Assembly (NCBI GenBank): GCA_905250885.1
Contig: CAJNOQ010000065.1
Location: forward strand, 1 to 64,000
Direction: 5' to 3'
Source: Didymodactylos carnosus
Lineage: Eukaryota > Rotifera > Eurotatoria > Philodinida > Philodinidae
Length of the DNA: 64,000 nucleotides
The translations under genes and the position numbers were made by a program. The notes below the pieces were generated by a model. It had not been told where the DNA came from and made no database searches. It worked only from the letters and a program-made list of their open reading frames with translations. Positions within the stretch are counted from its first letter, which is position 1; each line of letters begins with the position of its first letter. Positions 11,247 to 23,583 of the stretch are shown piece after piece.

Positions 11247-11758
11247 AGTTTGCCTGCTAATTGACTTTTTATATATTTTTCAATTTCCCATTTTGCAAGC
11301 CAATTAATTAAGAAAAAAATATTTTCTTTCGTTCTATAAGTAATCAAATTTTGTTGATAAAAGAAAGAATAAGATGATACAACTCTCTATTAGAAACCAA
11401 ATTTAAAGTATTTCGAAGTGTTCTATCACAATACTGTGATATCCGATTTTTACCTGTATATATCAAATATAACTTTTGATTTCGATTTGGGTGTATATGG
11501 CAAGAATAAAAGCATCTAAAAAAGCGCTCACTAGAAAACATCCACGAAAAAGCATAGTAAAAAAAGTGTCGACAACAATACGTCCACAAAAATTCATTCA
11601 AATAGAAGCGTTTCATTTCTTTAATATTATGTCGTAATTGTACGCTTTTTTTTCCTGTGGATTACTTATAGAACGAAAGAATCTCTGTATTTTCTTAATT
11701 AATAGGCTTGCAAAATGGGAAATTGAAAAATATATAGAAAGTCAATCAGCTACAAACT
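11247..11758. mobile_element. Foldback element with TIRs of about 95 bp
   Basis: The left arm (about 11247-11345) and right arm (about 11665-11758) are reverse complements with few mismatches, including the exact shared word TTCAATTTCCCATTTTGCAA. The outermost shared words are AGTTTG and GCTNATTGAC. The 320-bp centre contains a 90-codon minus-strand ORF (11344-11616) that matches no family I recognise. The structure suits a long-TIR DNA transposon derivative. No clear target duplication was found. Confidence 0.7.
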
Positions 11759-11997
11759 AGGAAGATACCGCTAACTAAATAGAAAAGAGGCGGTTTAAAA
11801 AGACAAGATGGTAATTTAACAATTAATTTTAGACATTTAGAAGTATTGCGTTAGTCCGCGGATCGAGTTTTGAGAGTTCTAACTGTTCTGGATGATAAAA
11901 TTACTAATAAAGCATCGTTCATACATATTGATAAATAATTCTGATCAACCTAAGTGGTATAAAACAGTCTGCATGGGTTTGATACAAGAAGTGAAAG

Positions 11998-12562
11998 CAT
12001 AGGCAGCGGAAGTCAATCTAGGGTAGGCTCAACATTTTTTTCCAAATAGTACCGGAAGGGGAGGAATGATGTAGCGTTTTTACAGAAAAAATGTTGGAAT
12101 AAATCAAAATCAATATAACACCTTAAGGTCTTTTTGACAAACAATTGTTTGAAATATTTGCCTGCTTGTGCAGTAACGAAAGTGGGTGCCCAGACCGGTA
12201 GCTGTGTGCAAGTTTTTGAATGGATAACTGCAGCCGACATTATTCAGATTTACTATACCTTTTTGCTTCATATACGCTGATGAATTACCCTAAAAAATTA
12301 CGGTGAGTTAGGAAATGAACTTTCCGAATCTTAAAACCGCTGGAAACTTCGAATGATTTTTCTGCATCTTACGTATAAGAATAATGTCGTTGTCATGTGT
12401 CTGAAAATTTTAAGTCTCTGATTGCAAAAAAATTGTATCAGTCGTCTGTTGACATGCTGTTTGGGGCTCCTTTTGAAAATCTGTACGTGGGCTCGAGTCT
12501 CTTCTAGCCTCAATCAAGGGTAGGCTCGAGCCTACCCAAGCCTCGTGGCTCCGCCGCCTATG
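11998..12562. mobile_element. Probable non-autonomous hAT-like element (565 bp)
   Basis: It starts CATAGGCAGCGGA and ends with the complement of CATAGGCGGCGGA. A GGGTAGGCTC word occurs just inside both ends in opposite orientation. The flanking octamers do not match, so the superfamily is uncertain. Two short minus-strand ORFs (12013-12240 and 12331-12513) are not recognisable as transposase. Confidence 0.5.
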
Positions 12563-13369
12563 AGTCGGTTTTATATGAGTTTCTTATTATATACACAAAT
12601 TTTTTACATTCAAATAAATAAAGTAGTTAAGACAAAAAAACATTTCAGAGATGGGAAGGATTTATTTCTTTATCTTTTAAAAGCTTAAAACAGATGAACT
12701 ACACCTGACAAAAATTACTTATGCCATATATAGAATTTTTTTCATACATAGATTAACTAATCAAATTTTGATCCATTTATTGTTGATTTTTAAACTCTTA
12801 TATTATCTGTTAATTTCTAATAGAAGACAATTCTTGAGAAATGCATGTTATAAACGAGTGTTCTTATTTCAGGATGCATTCGCATAACGATCATACATTG
12901 ATATTGTTAGGACAATAACATGAAAAACTGAAAACGTTTTCTACACCATATCTTTGTAGTTTATATGCTGCAAACAAACAGTTAAGAAAATATTGTATGA
13001 GATTAGAACATCAATTATAGAGGAATAAACAACATTTATTGTTAGTAAATAAATTCACAACAATGAGAACAATGAGAATAAAACATTTATCAGATCATCT
13101 ATTTTGTTAACACAAAAATAAGATCGAAAATAAACAAAATATAATAATAAATTTATCTCAAAAATACAATATGTAGTAATTTAAATAATATTTCAATAGA
13201 AGAAATCGTGCTATTATATATAAATAATAAATATAAATAAATAAGAACAACAAAATACATAAATACACACGACTAAATTTAATCGTTGGTAAGAATTGCA
13301 CATAAACGTGTTTGTTTTATTAAAACAAAACAATTCGACTGTTCTAAGTTCAAAAATTTTTGGATTTAT
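12563..13369. other. AT-rich intergenic DNA
   Basis: No gene seen. Downstream flank of the minus-strand SLC15 gene. Confidence 0.4.
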
Positions 13370-16300
13370 TCACCGAGTATTTGGTGCTGTATCATCAAGA
13401 GCAACACTTTGTTCTCCATTAATAATTAATTGTTGATCCTCATCTATTTCTTCTTCTCGAAACGAATTTTGTTCTTGATAATGAATCGCTAACACCCCAA
13501 AAAGAAATGCACAAAATACCATCAGCGCTGCAAACACTAAAAATTCGGTTGTCTAAAAGAAAAATAAGTGAACTACCAAATAAAAATTAATAATTCTACT
13601 TTTATACCTGATCCGCAATTAAACGCGATTCGGCAACAAAAGCAACAAACAAATTACCGACAGCTACTGTCAATAGCCATGCTGCAGCGACTACAGTTTT
13701 ATAACGTTTAGGTGCCTAAATGAAGAGGATATGATTGGTTTTATTTCAGTATTATTAAATATATAAAAATAGAATTACTCACTTGCGAATAAGCAAATGC
13801 TATACCAGTTATTGAAAACAAGATTTCGGCACACGTTAAAATAAAATATTGTATGATTTGCCAAAGCACATGAATCGTGTTTGCTGGAATATCTGTGATT
13901 AATCTCCCGTGCAACTAGAAAATAAATAAATATGAAAAGCAAAATATTCTTACTCAAATCGGTTAACGATTCTATCCTTCCTACACATTACAAACAAAGA
14001 AGTCTTTGGCATTTGTGTATGACAGTCACTTACATCACCATCCTTTGAATCGAATAATAATACAGTATACACAGCTGTATTGTCCAAATCAAATTTCTCC
14101 GATGATATATGTCCATCGTTCACTGTTTTAATACGATAACTACGTAAAGAAAGTTTCGAGTAGAATAATAGATAATTAAAATCATAACTTTATTTACCTT
14201 GCAGCTAAAACTGTTTGATATTCGCTAGGAATCAATTTTCCTGTTAAATTGAATGTATACTTATTTGGAATTGTTTGAACAACTGTCTGTTTACCATCCA
14301 GCGAAACAACTCTGAAATAAAAATTAAGAAAGAACATTATAGAGGGAAAACAAGTGAATTCAATGTTTTCTTCACTTAATGTGAACAAAGATGATCAATC
14401 AAGAGGGACAACATAGAATTTAGAAACGATGGGGGTTGTTATTCTTACCGTAAAAGAGAAAAACCTTTTGTACCCCGTTTTATCGTTATTGGATTTGTCA
14501 GCTAAACATAGAAAACCATTAAAGATACTCAAAATGTTTCAAACAAATAGACAGCTGCATACTGGAGTAACAGAGATTTCGTTGGTAAGTGAGTTACCAC
14601 TTAGTACAATCACTGATGGACACATTTCATTGGTAGTAAATATATATTCTCCATTTCCATTACAATCGGAGTCAAACAATAGAGTCTTATTTGCTAATGC
14701 TGTACATGGAATTTGAATAATCTAGCGTAAAAAGCAGAGGAGATTCATCAGCAGTTGACAATAATTAAAATAAAATAGTATTACATACTCCATAAGATTC
14801 TATAGATCTATTCTGATTTATTCTGGCCACGCACGGCAAAGTATTGAACAGTTTTGTATTATAACGTACTGGAATAGCGTTTATCCTCGCCTGAATGAAG
14901 AAGAAATAATGATATAACAAATTATTTTTCCTTAGCTACATTAATTAGTAAAAAAATTACCTCAATCGCTGCTTGAAGTATTGCTGCGCATACAAACGCG
15001 ATGGCCAGCAAAATCAAGCCAACAAAAATGCGTTGCAATGGTCTAAGGAGAGGAAGAGAAATTCAATTTTATCTTAAACCACAATAGGAGAGTTTAGTCA
15101 TACTTGACAAATACATGACATTTTGCACAAAATGGATAAATCCATTTTTCAAAAATCGGTATTAACGCTAATAGTAATAAACTGTTGAACGCCTGCATTT
15201 GATCAGGTTTTATTGTGCCTAATGCACCCTAATAAAACAATGATTTGTAATTAAAGAACTACTCGCAAAAAAAGATACGTTGTTCTTACCAAAGATCCAT
15301 CCATTAGAGAAGCTTGAAAAGTCCAACGAGAGCCAACTTGATCATACAGTGCCCAGAACATTGGTAAAGGTACAAATAGGACTAGAACATGTATTACGGT
15401 TCGAACATCTTCAATATCTTTCATCTATATAAACAAGAGATATTTTTTAACAGAAAAATAATAATAATTCAAAGTTACACTATATTTGTCGGCAGCATAA
15501 AACAGCCATCCATCTTTTCTTTCTGTTAATGAGCTGTGAAATATTTTGTTTCGTAAAGCATGCTATAAGTTAAAAAAAAACACGTAGATGATTTGTAAAG
15601 AAGTGAAAGGTCACTTACAAATATGATAGCCAAAAATCGAGCGATTATATTTTCTGTTGGTAAACTATGTTTGTATTTCGGAGTACCAGCAACAAAAATT
15701 CCTGAAACAATCACAAAGAAAAATGTATAATATTCAATAAATTAACAAAATTTCTTTGGTTATTTAGCAAGTTACTTAAGACAATCAGTTTTATCAAACG
15801 ATCGAAAAATTTATTCTTACCTACGGCTAGTGCCATGACTATAGCGGGTACGCCAAAAGCCAAAGCATAACAGTTGAAATGAAAACATGAAACATTACCT
15901 AAAAGAGTGGAAAATATTTAATTTGCTGTAGGTAGAGAAATCTAGCGAACAAAATTTGTATTACTTCTCAAAATTGGCGTGATAACAGTAGATGTAAAGG
16001 CACCCACATTGATGGTAAAATAGTATATTGCAAAAAAACGACTTATTTGTTGCTTCTAGAATTAAGAACGAATTGACTGTAGTTTCGCTGGTATAAACGT
16101 AGAAAATCTTACATTAGTTGACGGGATTTGGTCGGCTCCAAAGGAGCTTACGCATGGTTTTATGCCACCTGTTCCCAAAGCTAGAGAAAAAAACAATAAT
16201 GAAATAAATTGTATGATGGTAAAGAAAAAACTACTCGCCTATTAATAAAAGTCCAACCAACGGACCAGCTCTGGTAAAACAACATCATAAATTAATTGAT

Positions 16301-16794
16301 ATGATTCAATTCATATTATGCTGATATAAACTTACGTACAAATGCCGATGGCCGATTGTTGGTATAGCTGTTATTGATAAAATACAGGCACCAATAAAAT
16401 AAACGATCGATAATATTAGAATTGTTCTTGAAAACATAAGAAAAAATAGCATTTTTGTAAGATGAAGACTATAGCACTAACTTATATTTTCCGATAAAAC
16501 CATCAGCAATGACAGCACCAAGCGTCGGTGCAAAATAGCATATCGATATGAAAATGTGGAAATAAGCTGTTGCTGTATTTTTTTCCACCAATAAAAATTG
16601 CATAAAATACAATAAACAAATGGCTAAGAAAATAAACCATTTTATTTATTTTGATAGATTTTATTTAGTTTAAACATTACCTCGTAATCCATAATAAGAA
16701 AACCGTTCGCATAATTCGTTGAAAATAATAAAATAAACAGCCTTTGGCATCGGCCCATTTTTAACGTTTTCTCCATTGTTTTGGGGTTTTACTG
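13370..16794 (-). CDS. Proton-coupled oligopeptide transporter (SLC15/PEPT family)
   Basis: POT-family carriers import di- and tripeptides across the plasma membrane with protons. About 18 exons separated by 50-90 bp introns read on the minus strand. In order: the N-terminal block [19 protein letters not shown] (16681-16794), the following helix ending [34 protein letters not shown] (near 16150), the mid-protein [19 protein letters not shown] (near 15340), [13 protein letters not shown], an extracellular segment of roughly 150 residues (14.0-14.9 kb), and the last helices with [18 protein letters not shown] (near 13690). These are the PEPT1/PEPT2 signatures, including the ExxERFSYYG motif that helps couple protons. 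The stop is TGA at 13370-13372. The exon at 16794 starts mid-codon, so a further 5' exon with the start codon lies upstream and was not identified. Confidence 0.9.
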
Positions 16795-18119
16795 CTATAA
16801 AATATAAACATTTCCTGTTGAGAAAAACGCGTTTTGAGTAAAGGAAACGAAAAAATATTTTCTAAGTGCTTTGTTTTTAAAAAAACGATTTTTCGTCCCT
16901 TCTTTCTCGAATCTTCCGAGCTTTTGAAGTTTTTATTAGGTTTATACCACAAGATCAGCTAGCACTAGACTCTTACAAGACAGAATAAAGAAATGCCCCA
17001 AATGCTAACGAAAAATAAAAAAATTAGCGAAAAAGTCAAATATTCCATGCGATTTTTTCACAAAAGCTCCGTAGGTTAAGATTACCAACTAGGCCTGTAG
17101 TGAATTATGTGGTCTACCCTGATTTTCAATCCCAACATGAGGCACGGATTGAGAATCAGAAGTTCTTTCAACAGAACTAGCATATCTTACTTGTTGCAGT
17201 TCTGGCACTTTCCTCGGCTGCCATTTAATTAATTTTCAATGTTTCTAGATGAACGGAATCTGATACTTATTTTTCTGTAGCTCTGAAAATTAGCATGTCT
17301 TTAATTGATCAATTATTCTATTGTATCCTTGTTTTTCCCATGAGATGGGCAGCGAAGCAAAGCAAAGCTAAAAAACGTTATTTTTTGCCCTCGTATTTCT
17401 TTTCTTTCACGCAGTAAGATTTATTCAGGCAAACTCTGTAGTTCAAAACAGAAGAAAAAAGGACATTTTAGGATAGAGGACGCTAGTATATAAATCGCGG
17501 CTAGACGAATAGATGCACGTGAAAATAGTCAAAGGTTGAAAGATGTTTCTTCAAATTTATGAGACATACACAGCACCGGACAATATAGAAAACACCAGAA
17601 GCATCATGATGCCCTGGCAACGTACATGTTAATGGCATGCTTCACACGCTTATGACTCAAGCAACTATTCGATGCTTTTCTTTCGAAAACTGAAGATTCT
17701 AGTCGAAGTCGCAGAAATACAATAACATGCGAAGTAGAATAACTTTCGTTCACAGAAAAAATTTGAATACTATCCCATACTAAAATTTTTGGTACTTCAA
17801 CATCACTAATGATTACCAACAGATATTGGAGAAATCTATTGTATTATTAATTTCTATTCTTACGTCGACTATAGCCCTCTCTGTCTTAACGCATAGGAAT
17901 GAGTGACATTACTTTTATATCCCTTTTTCAAGAGTGTCTACGCGTTATAAATGACTACGTGTGAGCATTAGTTGAAAGAGCATCCTAACGACAAATAGAC
18001 TGTCGATCACGAGTGCAATCCAAACTCTAGGTTCACACGCTGGGACAGTTAGATGTTGAAATATCAAAAATGTTTCCATGAGTAACTTGCATTATGTTTA
18101 TTTTTTCACTATTAGGAAG
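16795..18119. other. Intergenic region upstream of SLC15
   Basis: It must hold the unidentified first exon and promoter of the SLC15 gene. A short imperfect hairpin (CTGATTTTCAATCC with GGATTGAGAATCAG, about 17117-17160) is visible. No recognisable gene otherwise. Confidence 0.4.
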
Positions 18120-18335
18120 CAGAGCCCGAAACGAATCAGAAAAACCTGATTCGATTCGGGATAACATTTCTGAATCCTAAATCAAATCGAATGTCGAATT
18201 ATTCGATTTGTTTAGGGCTCGACATCGTGTGGACATTGATTGTAAAGGAAAAAAAGAGAAAAAGTTTTTGTGTACACATTCGGCTCGATTCGACTTAACA
18301 TTTCTGAAATCAAATTCGGTTCGTTTCGGGCTCTG
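18120..18335. mobile_element. Non-autonomous hAT-like element (216 bp), perfect target duplication
   Basis: Perfect 16-bp ends CAGAGCCCGAAACGAA are flanked by identical octamers TTAGGAAG at 18112-18119 and 18336-18343. The inside repeats GATTCG and TTCGGG words in both orientations. Too small to encode protein. The intact duplication suggests a fairly recent insertion, about 150 bp upstream of the next gene's first visible exon. Confidence 0.9.
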
Positions 18336-18493
18336 TTAGGAAGTATAGCTTCGCTTTATACTCTGAATTTCAGACTTGATTATGATTTTGATTGGGGTCT
18401 GTTAAAGAACAATGAACGATGAATGTACATATGATCATTTGAGTATTACAGGAGAGCTACGACACCCAGTCAAAAGTTTGCTAACATCCTGGA

Positions 18494-20631
18494 ATGATGA
18501 AAAAAAATGGTTTAGTATTTATCGAACGTGAGCCTGCAAAACGAGTTATTCTCTATCCCACACTACATCAACAGCAAACACAAAATAATAATGCTTTGTC
18601 TCTAACAAGATCTAAAACAGCTGATCATTTTTCAAATCAAACAGTATCAGCTTCAATATCTTTAACAACAACAAATCATCTTAAATATGCTGGTTCTAAT
18701 CAAAACACCCTTACTCGACCGTTGTCCAAAGGTGTGTAGTACAACAACACATGCGTTTTTTTCCAATAAGCTGTGTATTTTTTTTTTATTTATATCGTAG
18801 ACGATCAGTTTCTGGTTGATACGAACGTCCCACAAGTATATCGTCAACAAACAGCACCACATTTCAGTCAGTTGAATGGCCAAAATAAAAGTGTTTCACG
18901 AAATAATCCATATTATTCAAATCCATTTTTTCGTCCGAAAGTGGTTGTTGAACAAAAAGATACGGTGCCGCTCTCCTCAGGTGACACAAATAAAAATTCT
19001 ACCTCGTTAATAACAAACACTACTCTCTACACGACAACAAATGGGATAGTTTCATGGAATCAAAATAATGCAACATCAAGAGTCGATAATAGAAAGCAAA
19101 ATAATGTGTATAATATGCAAAATAACGCGAATACCAGCAACTTGCTTGTTTTAAATGGTCAATCGGCGTTATCACAACGCACTACATCGCCGCATGATGA
19201 AATAGCAAATACGACTCCAGTCGTACTTAATGATAATACTGTCGTTCATGATCTTAATCGTTGGGCTGAAGCAGTGTCAGCGACACCGAGACATGATGTG
19301 TCGGCGAGTTCGGAGAAGGAGCGCACGATGACAACCAAACCAAATGTGAGCTAACAAAATTATCGCAACGTTTTGTGTTTATTTTTTGTTGTTTAGATTG
19401 ACAAGGAAACTATCGGTCGTGCTAATTCTTCATCAAGTTCTGTTCTCTTTTCTCTTGATACATGGCGTGGTCCGCAGAGTCATTCGACAATAATGAATGA
19501 TCTTGTACATTATCAACAACGTGATTTCCGAAATGGTTATATGGCATCAACAACCTTAGCAACTACAAACTCTTCTTCATCGTCGACTCCTAATTCTGCA
19601 GTTTCTCATGAACAACAGCAATCGATACAACAACAACCTAGTGCGCTGAGTCAAAACTGGAAATCGGCGCTGGCTGCTAAATTTCAACAAAATGCTCGTT
19701 TGCCAGCTGCAAAACTGTTTACAACAAAAACAAACTTTTCGAATTTGGCAAAAATTGATACACCATTCAAAGGTGATAGAGGTATCCTGTTTAATCATAA
19801 CAAAGATGATACAATGAAAAATCAATCACAATTATTACCCGTCAACGATAGTGTAGTAACGAGTTTGATAAAACCAGTTGCAGATAATTCGAAGATTCAA
19901 ACTAAACAAGTTGTTGAAACCGTCAAAGTACAAGTATTTTATCGAAACGTCAATTCTGATGATTATTCCCGAATCTGATTCCGATATCTTCTGATTTTAG
20001 GATAGCATTGCTGTATCGTCACCAGTGCATAACAACACTATTAAGAATCTCGTTCAAGAAAAATTGCCTGTTCAACAAACGAACGTGGAGAATATGCCAA
20101 AATCAACTGCAAATTTAGATCAACAACGAGCAATTATCACTAGAGTATAGAAGTTTTTCTCATTGCTTACTATAATGTGTAAAACAATATTCTTTAGGTA
20201 ATGATCCGACGCGATTTTGTTAAAACAAACGAACCAAAAGTAACGCTACCAACAACAAATGTTCGCTCATCATCAGTACCTGGAAGAAGTTCAAATAATG
20301 TAACTCAATTGACAACAACTGTAGATAACTATAATAACAACAATAATAATAATATTAGTAATAATAATAACAATAATAATAATAATATTAATAATAATAA
20401 TAATAATGGTAACAATATCCGTATTAATAATAGTCAAATGAAAGGTATTTTTACAATACCACCAAAAAATGGTGCTAAAACTCTTACATCAATCGATACT
20501 AATAAAGTGGAAATACAAAACTCATCAAGTGCAATAATTCGTTCAAATAGTGCCGTAGCAGATAGCGAACAAAGGCGAAAGGGACAAGATATAAGAAGGA
20601 ACTGGAGTGCATCCGTTACATCAATAAATGG
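18494..20631 (+). CDS. Asn/Gln/Thr/Ser-rich disordered protein exons, possibly the 5' part of TTLL4
   Basis: Five exons join in phase: 18494-18731, 18801-19345, 19397 to about 19948, 20001-20144 and 20198-20631. The product is low complexity, rich in Asn, Gln, Thr and Ser, with a poly-Asn tract encoded by AAT/AAC repeats at 20320-20410. I recognise no domain. The last exon ends with a consensus donor (GGGTAAGT), so the gene continues. The next coding block on this strand (TTLL4, from 23.6 kb) normally has a long disordered N-terminus, so these could be its first exons. However, the donor here leaves two bases and the 23.58-kb acceptors are phase 0, so a missing intermediate exon or a separate gene is required. 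The ATG at 18494 is the first in frame but is not proven as the start. Confidence 0.55.
20320..20412 (+). repeat. AAT/AAC trinucleotide repeat encoding poly-Asn
   Basis: About 30 AAT or AAC codons, lightly interrupted, lie within the last visible exon of the Asn-rich gene. Likely length-variable. Confidence 0.9.
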
Positions 20632-21267
20632 GTAAGTGGAACGATTAATCGATCCTTCGGCTATTTTGCTTATAATAAAAATATCTTTGATCTACGTTCC
20701 CAGTAAGACTGGCCCTTTTCTCTATCTGTGTGCCTCTCCTCTCCATTTCCTCAATGCAGTATAAGGATTTGTCTGACAGTTTCAGAACATGTCAGAAGCT
20801 CATGCTCGTTGGAGACACAAGGAATTGATGCTGATATTTAGATTGTAATTTTACTTTTGTTTTCGTTCGTACAAAAATATGTTATACAAGTTGTGTCATG
20901 TAAATACCTTCTTTATTTGCAAATATGATCACAAAAAGATAGTTTAACATTTTCTATAATTCTCTCTAACATATTTGTTCTTATACAATCACACAAAGAA
21001 TAATTGTTAAAAATAAATCATGTTTTTTTATGATTGATAAAAATGTGGAAACTATATGGCATGTAGAATGAAGTAAAGATAAACAAAAAGAGTCAAGTGT
21101 TTGTTAAGAAAATATTTGAATATGAAGTGTATACTTCGCTGTTCAAATATATGTACTGTTGACAAAAATAGTATAATGCATTTTTTGATCTTATAATTCT
21201 AGAATATTATTTTTTAAGGATGAATGCTAGAATCTTGAAGTTGAATTTCGATTAATTAATTACGTAC

Positions 21268-21603
21268 GGCGCACCAAATTCGAAGTTTAAGCACTATTTT
21301 ATTTTTGGCTATATTATACATGGTTCGATAGAGCTCGACGAGCTGATCAAAAATATCCACGTTTTAGCTTTAAAAAACTGGTGTTTTAGAATGAAAAATT
21401 TTCAAAATAATAAACTGAGTCTAGAAATGTTATTTAAATAACATTTCTAGACTCAGTTTATTATTTTGAAAATTTTTCATTCTAAAACACCAGTTTTTTA
21501 AAGCTAAAACGTGGATATTTTTGATCAGCTCGTCGAGCTCTATCGAACCATGTATAATATAGCCAAAAATAAAATAGTGCTTAAACTTCGAATTTGGTGC
21601 GCC
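21268..21603. repeat. Perfect 336-bp palindrome (168-bp arms, no spacer)
   Basis: The left arm 21268-21435 and right arm 21436-21603 are exact reverse complements over all 168 bases, compared base by base. The centre is TATTT|AAATA, and the outer ends are GGCGCACC and GGTGCGCC. TTAC occurs 4 bp outside the left arm and immediately outside the right arm, a weak candidate for a target duplication. The arms contain GAGCTCGACGAGCTGATCA and no gene. A transcript across it would fold into one long uninterrupted double strand. Confidence 0.95.
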
Positions 21604-22039
21604 TTACAAGAGACTGTCTTTATGTATAGTTAAAGTTTGAAAGAAGTTGAAGTTAAGAAATTTTGGTGCTAAGTGTTTTTGAAGAATAGTTCTCAGAATT
21701 TTTCATTTATTGCAATCATTAAAGCGAATTCTTCTCGGTAAAACGCTAAAATTGTGCCAGATACCGTTCGTAACTAAGGATAATACACGAGGCATTTCCT
21801 GGATAAATTTTAATGGAAGGTTGCGGATCTTGTCATTTTGAAGCGGAGTCGTTTTCATAAAAAAACAATAAAACCTTTGAAAAACTAGACCGTATCTAGA
21901 AAACTTCAAATATTAACAAATTGATTTTTTCATCGGTGGATGGTTTAGAGTAAAATGGGAATTGAATAAAATCTATGTGTTTAGTCATCGTATCGGATTT
22001 CTTAGAAGCCTTAAGGTTGACGTGGGATGACTTGTGGGA

Positions 22040-22330
22040 ATCTTGGAAACAACTGAAATGTAGGGTATTGACCACCCTGAGTTTTGTGGCAATGTTTTTT
22101 ATATCAAAAACTTTAGAAAAACTAGTCAAACTCTACTTTAGGTGGAACAGCGTATTTTAAATTATGTAAACAGAAGAAGTCCTAACTTACCTAAAGTCAA
22201 ACTCCAGACTTCCAAGCTGCATACTACACTCTATTTAAGATGTTTTACATAATGGTATGGTTCAAGTTGCGAAAAGATCTGTTTATATTTTCGAACTTTA
22301 CCACAAAACTCTTTACGATACAAGATATTA
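22040..22330 (+). repeat. Diverged dispersed repeat, relative at 31640-31900
   Basis: Shared words in the same order, such as TGGTTCAAGTTGCGAAAAGA here and TGGTTCAAATTGCGAAAAGA there, each followed by TCTGTTT and an AT-rich tail. Old copies of an unidentified family. Confidence 0.5.
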
Positions 22331-22512
22331 TCTTTGGTTGTATCGTACATCTAGGTTTATCAATATGTAAAACAGTTGAAATAGAATGTTTTGGTAGTTT
22401 GAAATCTTTTGAACCAATTTTAAGTGGTTCTTCGTAAATCTTATCAAAAAGCTATTCAGAAAATGACCAATGACATTGTTGTTTTCGACGGACAGTATTC
22501 ACCAGAACTCCT

Positions 22513-22840
22513 CGTGGGATGAGATGAGACAATCTCTTATATCCTATCATACCTCATCTCATATGATTCTGATTTGTCCTGTGGGATCCCATGAAATATT
22601 TTTCTCAACAGTCATTTCTTTCAAGTATTCAACTAAATTTTTATTATATTCAACAGCCCAAAACGTAAAACGCTGCTTTTATGTATACATCCCACTGTTT
22701 TCATAGTAAAAAAAGTAAATTCCGTCATCCTCTACTGCTCATTAATATGGAACAAAACGAAGCAAATTCAAAAGCAAAATAGAAATGAATCATCCTGTAG
22801 AATTCCATGCGAGAAAATTTTCGGCTCATCCCATCCCACG
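22513..22840. mobile_element. Possible TIR element (328 bp)
   Basis: CGTGGGATGAGATGAG at the left is matched by the complement of CTCATCCCATCCCACG at the right (one mismatch). A third GTGGGATCCCAT word lies inside. The flanks agree at only four of eight bases. Possibly hAT-like, but not secure. Confidence 0.5.
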
Positions 22841-23583
22841 GAATCTCATTAGTTAACCTGATATTTACGTCTAATTTAATTTTACATTAACAAGTGATAT
22901 TTTAAATATTCCAGTTATTTATATCAAAGTATTGGGATGAAGTGGTGATGAAATTAAACTATTCGTACTCTTTTCGGTTGTGTAGACTAATATAAACTTA
23001 AATCAAATTTAAAAACTTTGTTTGTTTTTAAATTTGAACAATGTACTTCGTGAAGTAGATCATATGTAAATTTAAAAACAAGATTCGACAAATTATAAAC
23101 TTTTCTTTAAAAATTCATGTTTGAAAGTCAGAAAAATCTTTATTCATACACACATATAAATAGTTTAAGACAGAATGAAGAAAAATACACAAAAAAATCA
23201 GTGTAGTTGATAAAAAAATGAATAGCATCATTAACCCCTCTATAGACGTTTTCAAAAACAAAAATTGCTTTTTGGAATACGTAAAAATAAGTCTTTTTTT
23301 TTTTTTAAGTTTTCATCATTATTTTTCTTTTAAAAAAGAGACAATGAAAAAGAGAGAAAATAACAAAAATGTATCGAGACTATTTATTCATAGATGGAAT
23401 TTATATATTCTCTCATCCGATTTGTTCCGATGATGAACAGTTTTATTTTTAATCAAATTTCCTTTGTTCTTTTTTTTAACTTTTTGTTCACTATATACGG
23501 GGGTAAAAAGTAAAAATTTCAAATCTATAAAATCTTTTACATGGACTTTTGACAATAAACAGATGTCTGTACGTCTACAGTAG

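Larger units (their letters stand above)
20632..23583. other. Gap between the Asn-rich exons and TTLL4
   Basis: Either one long intron or an intergenic region. It contains the 336-bp palindrome, a TIR element at 22513-22840, and a sequence at about 22040-22330 with a diverged relative at 31640-31900. No convincing exon was found. Confidence 0.4.

Noticed and set aside
14429-14716. 95-codon plus-strand ORF
   Set aside because: Shadow of the extracellular-domain exon of the minus-strand SLC15 gene.
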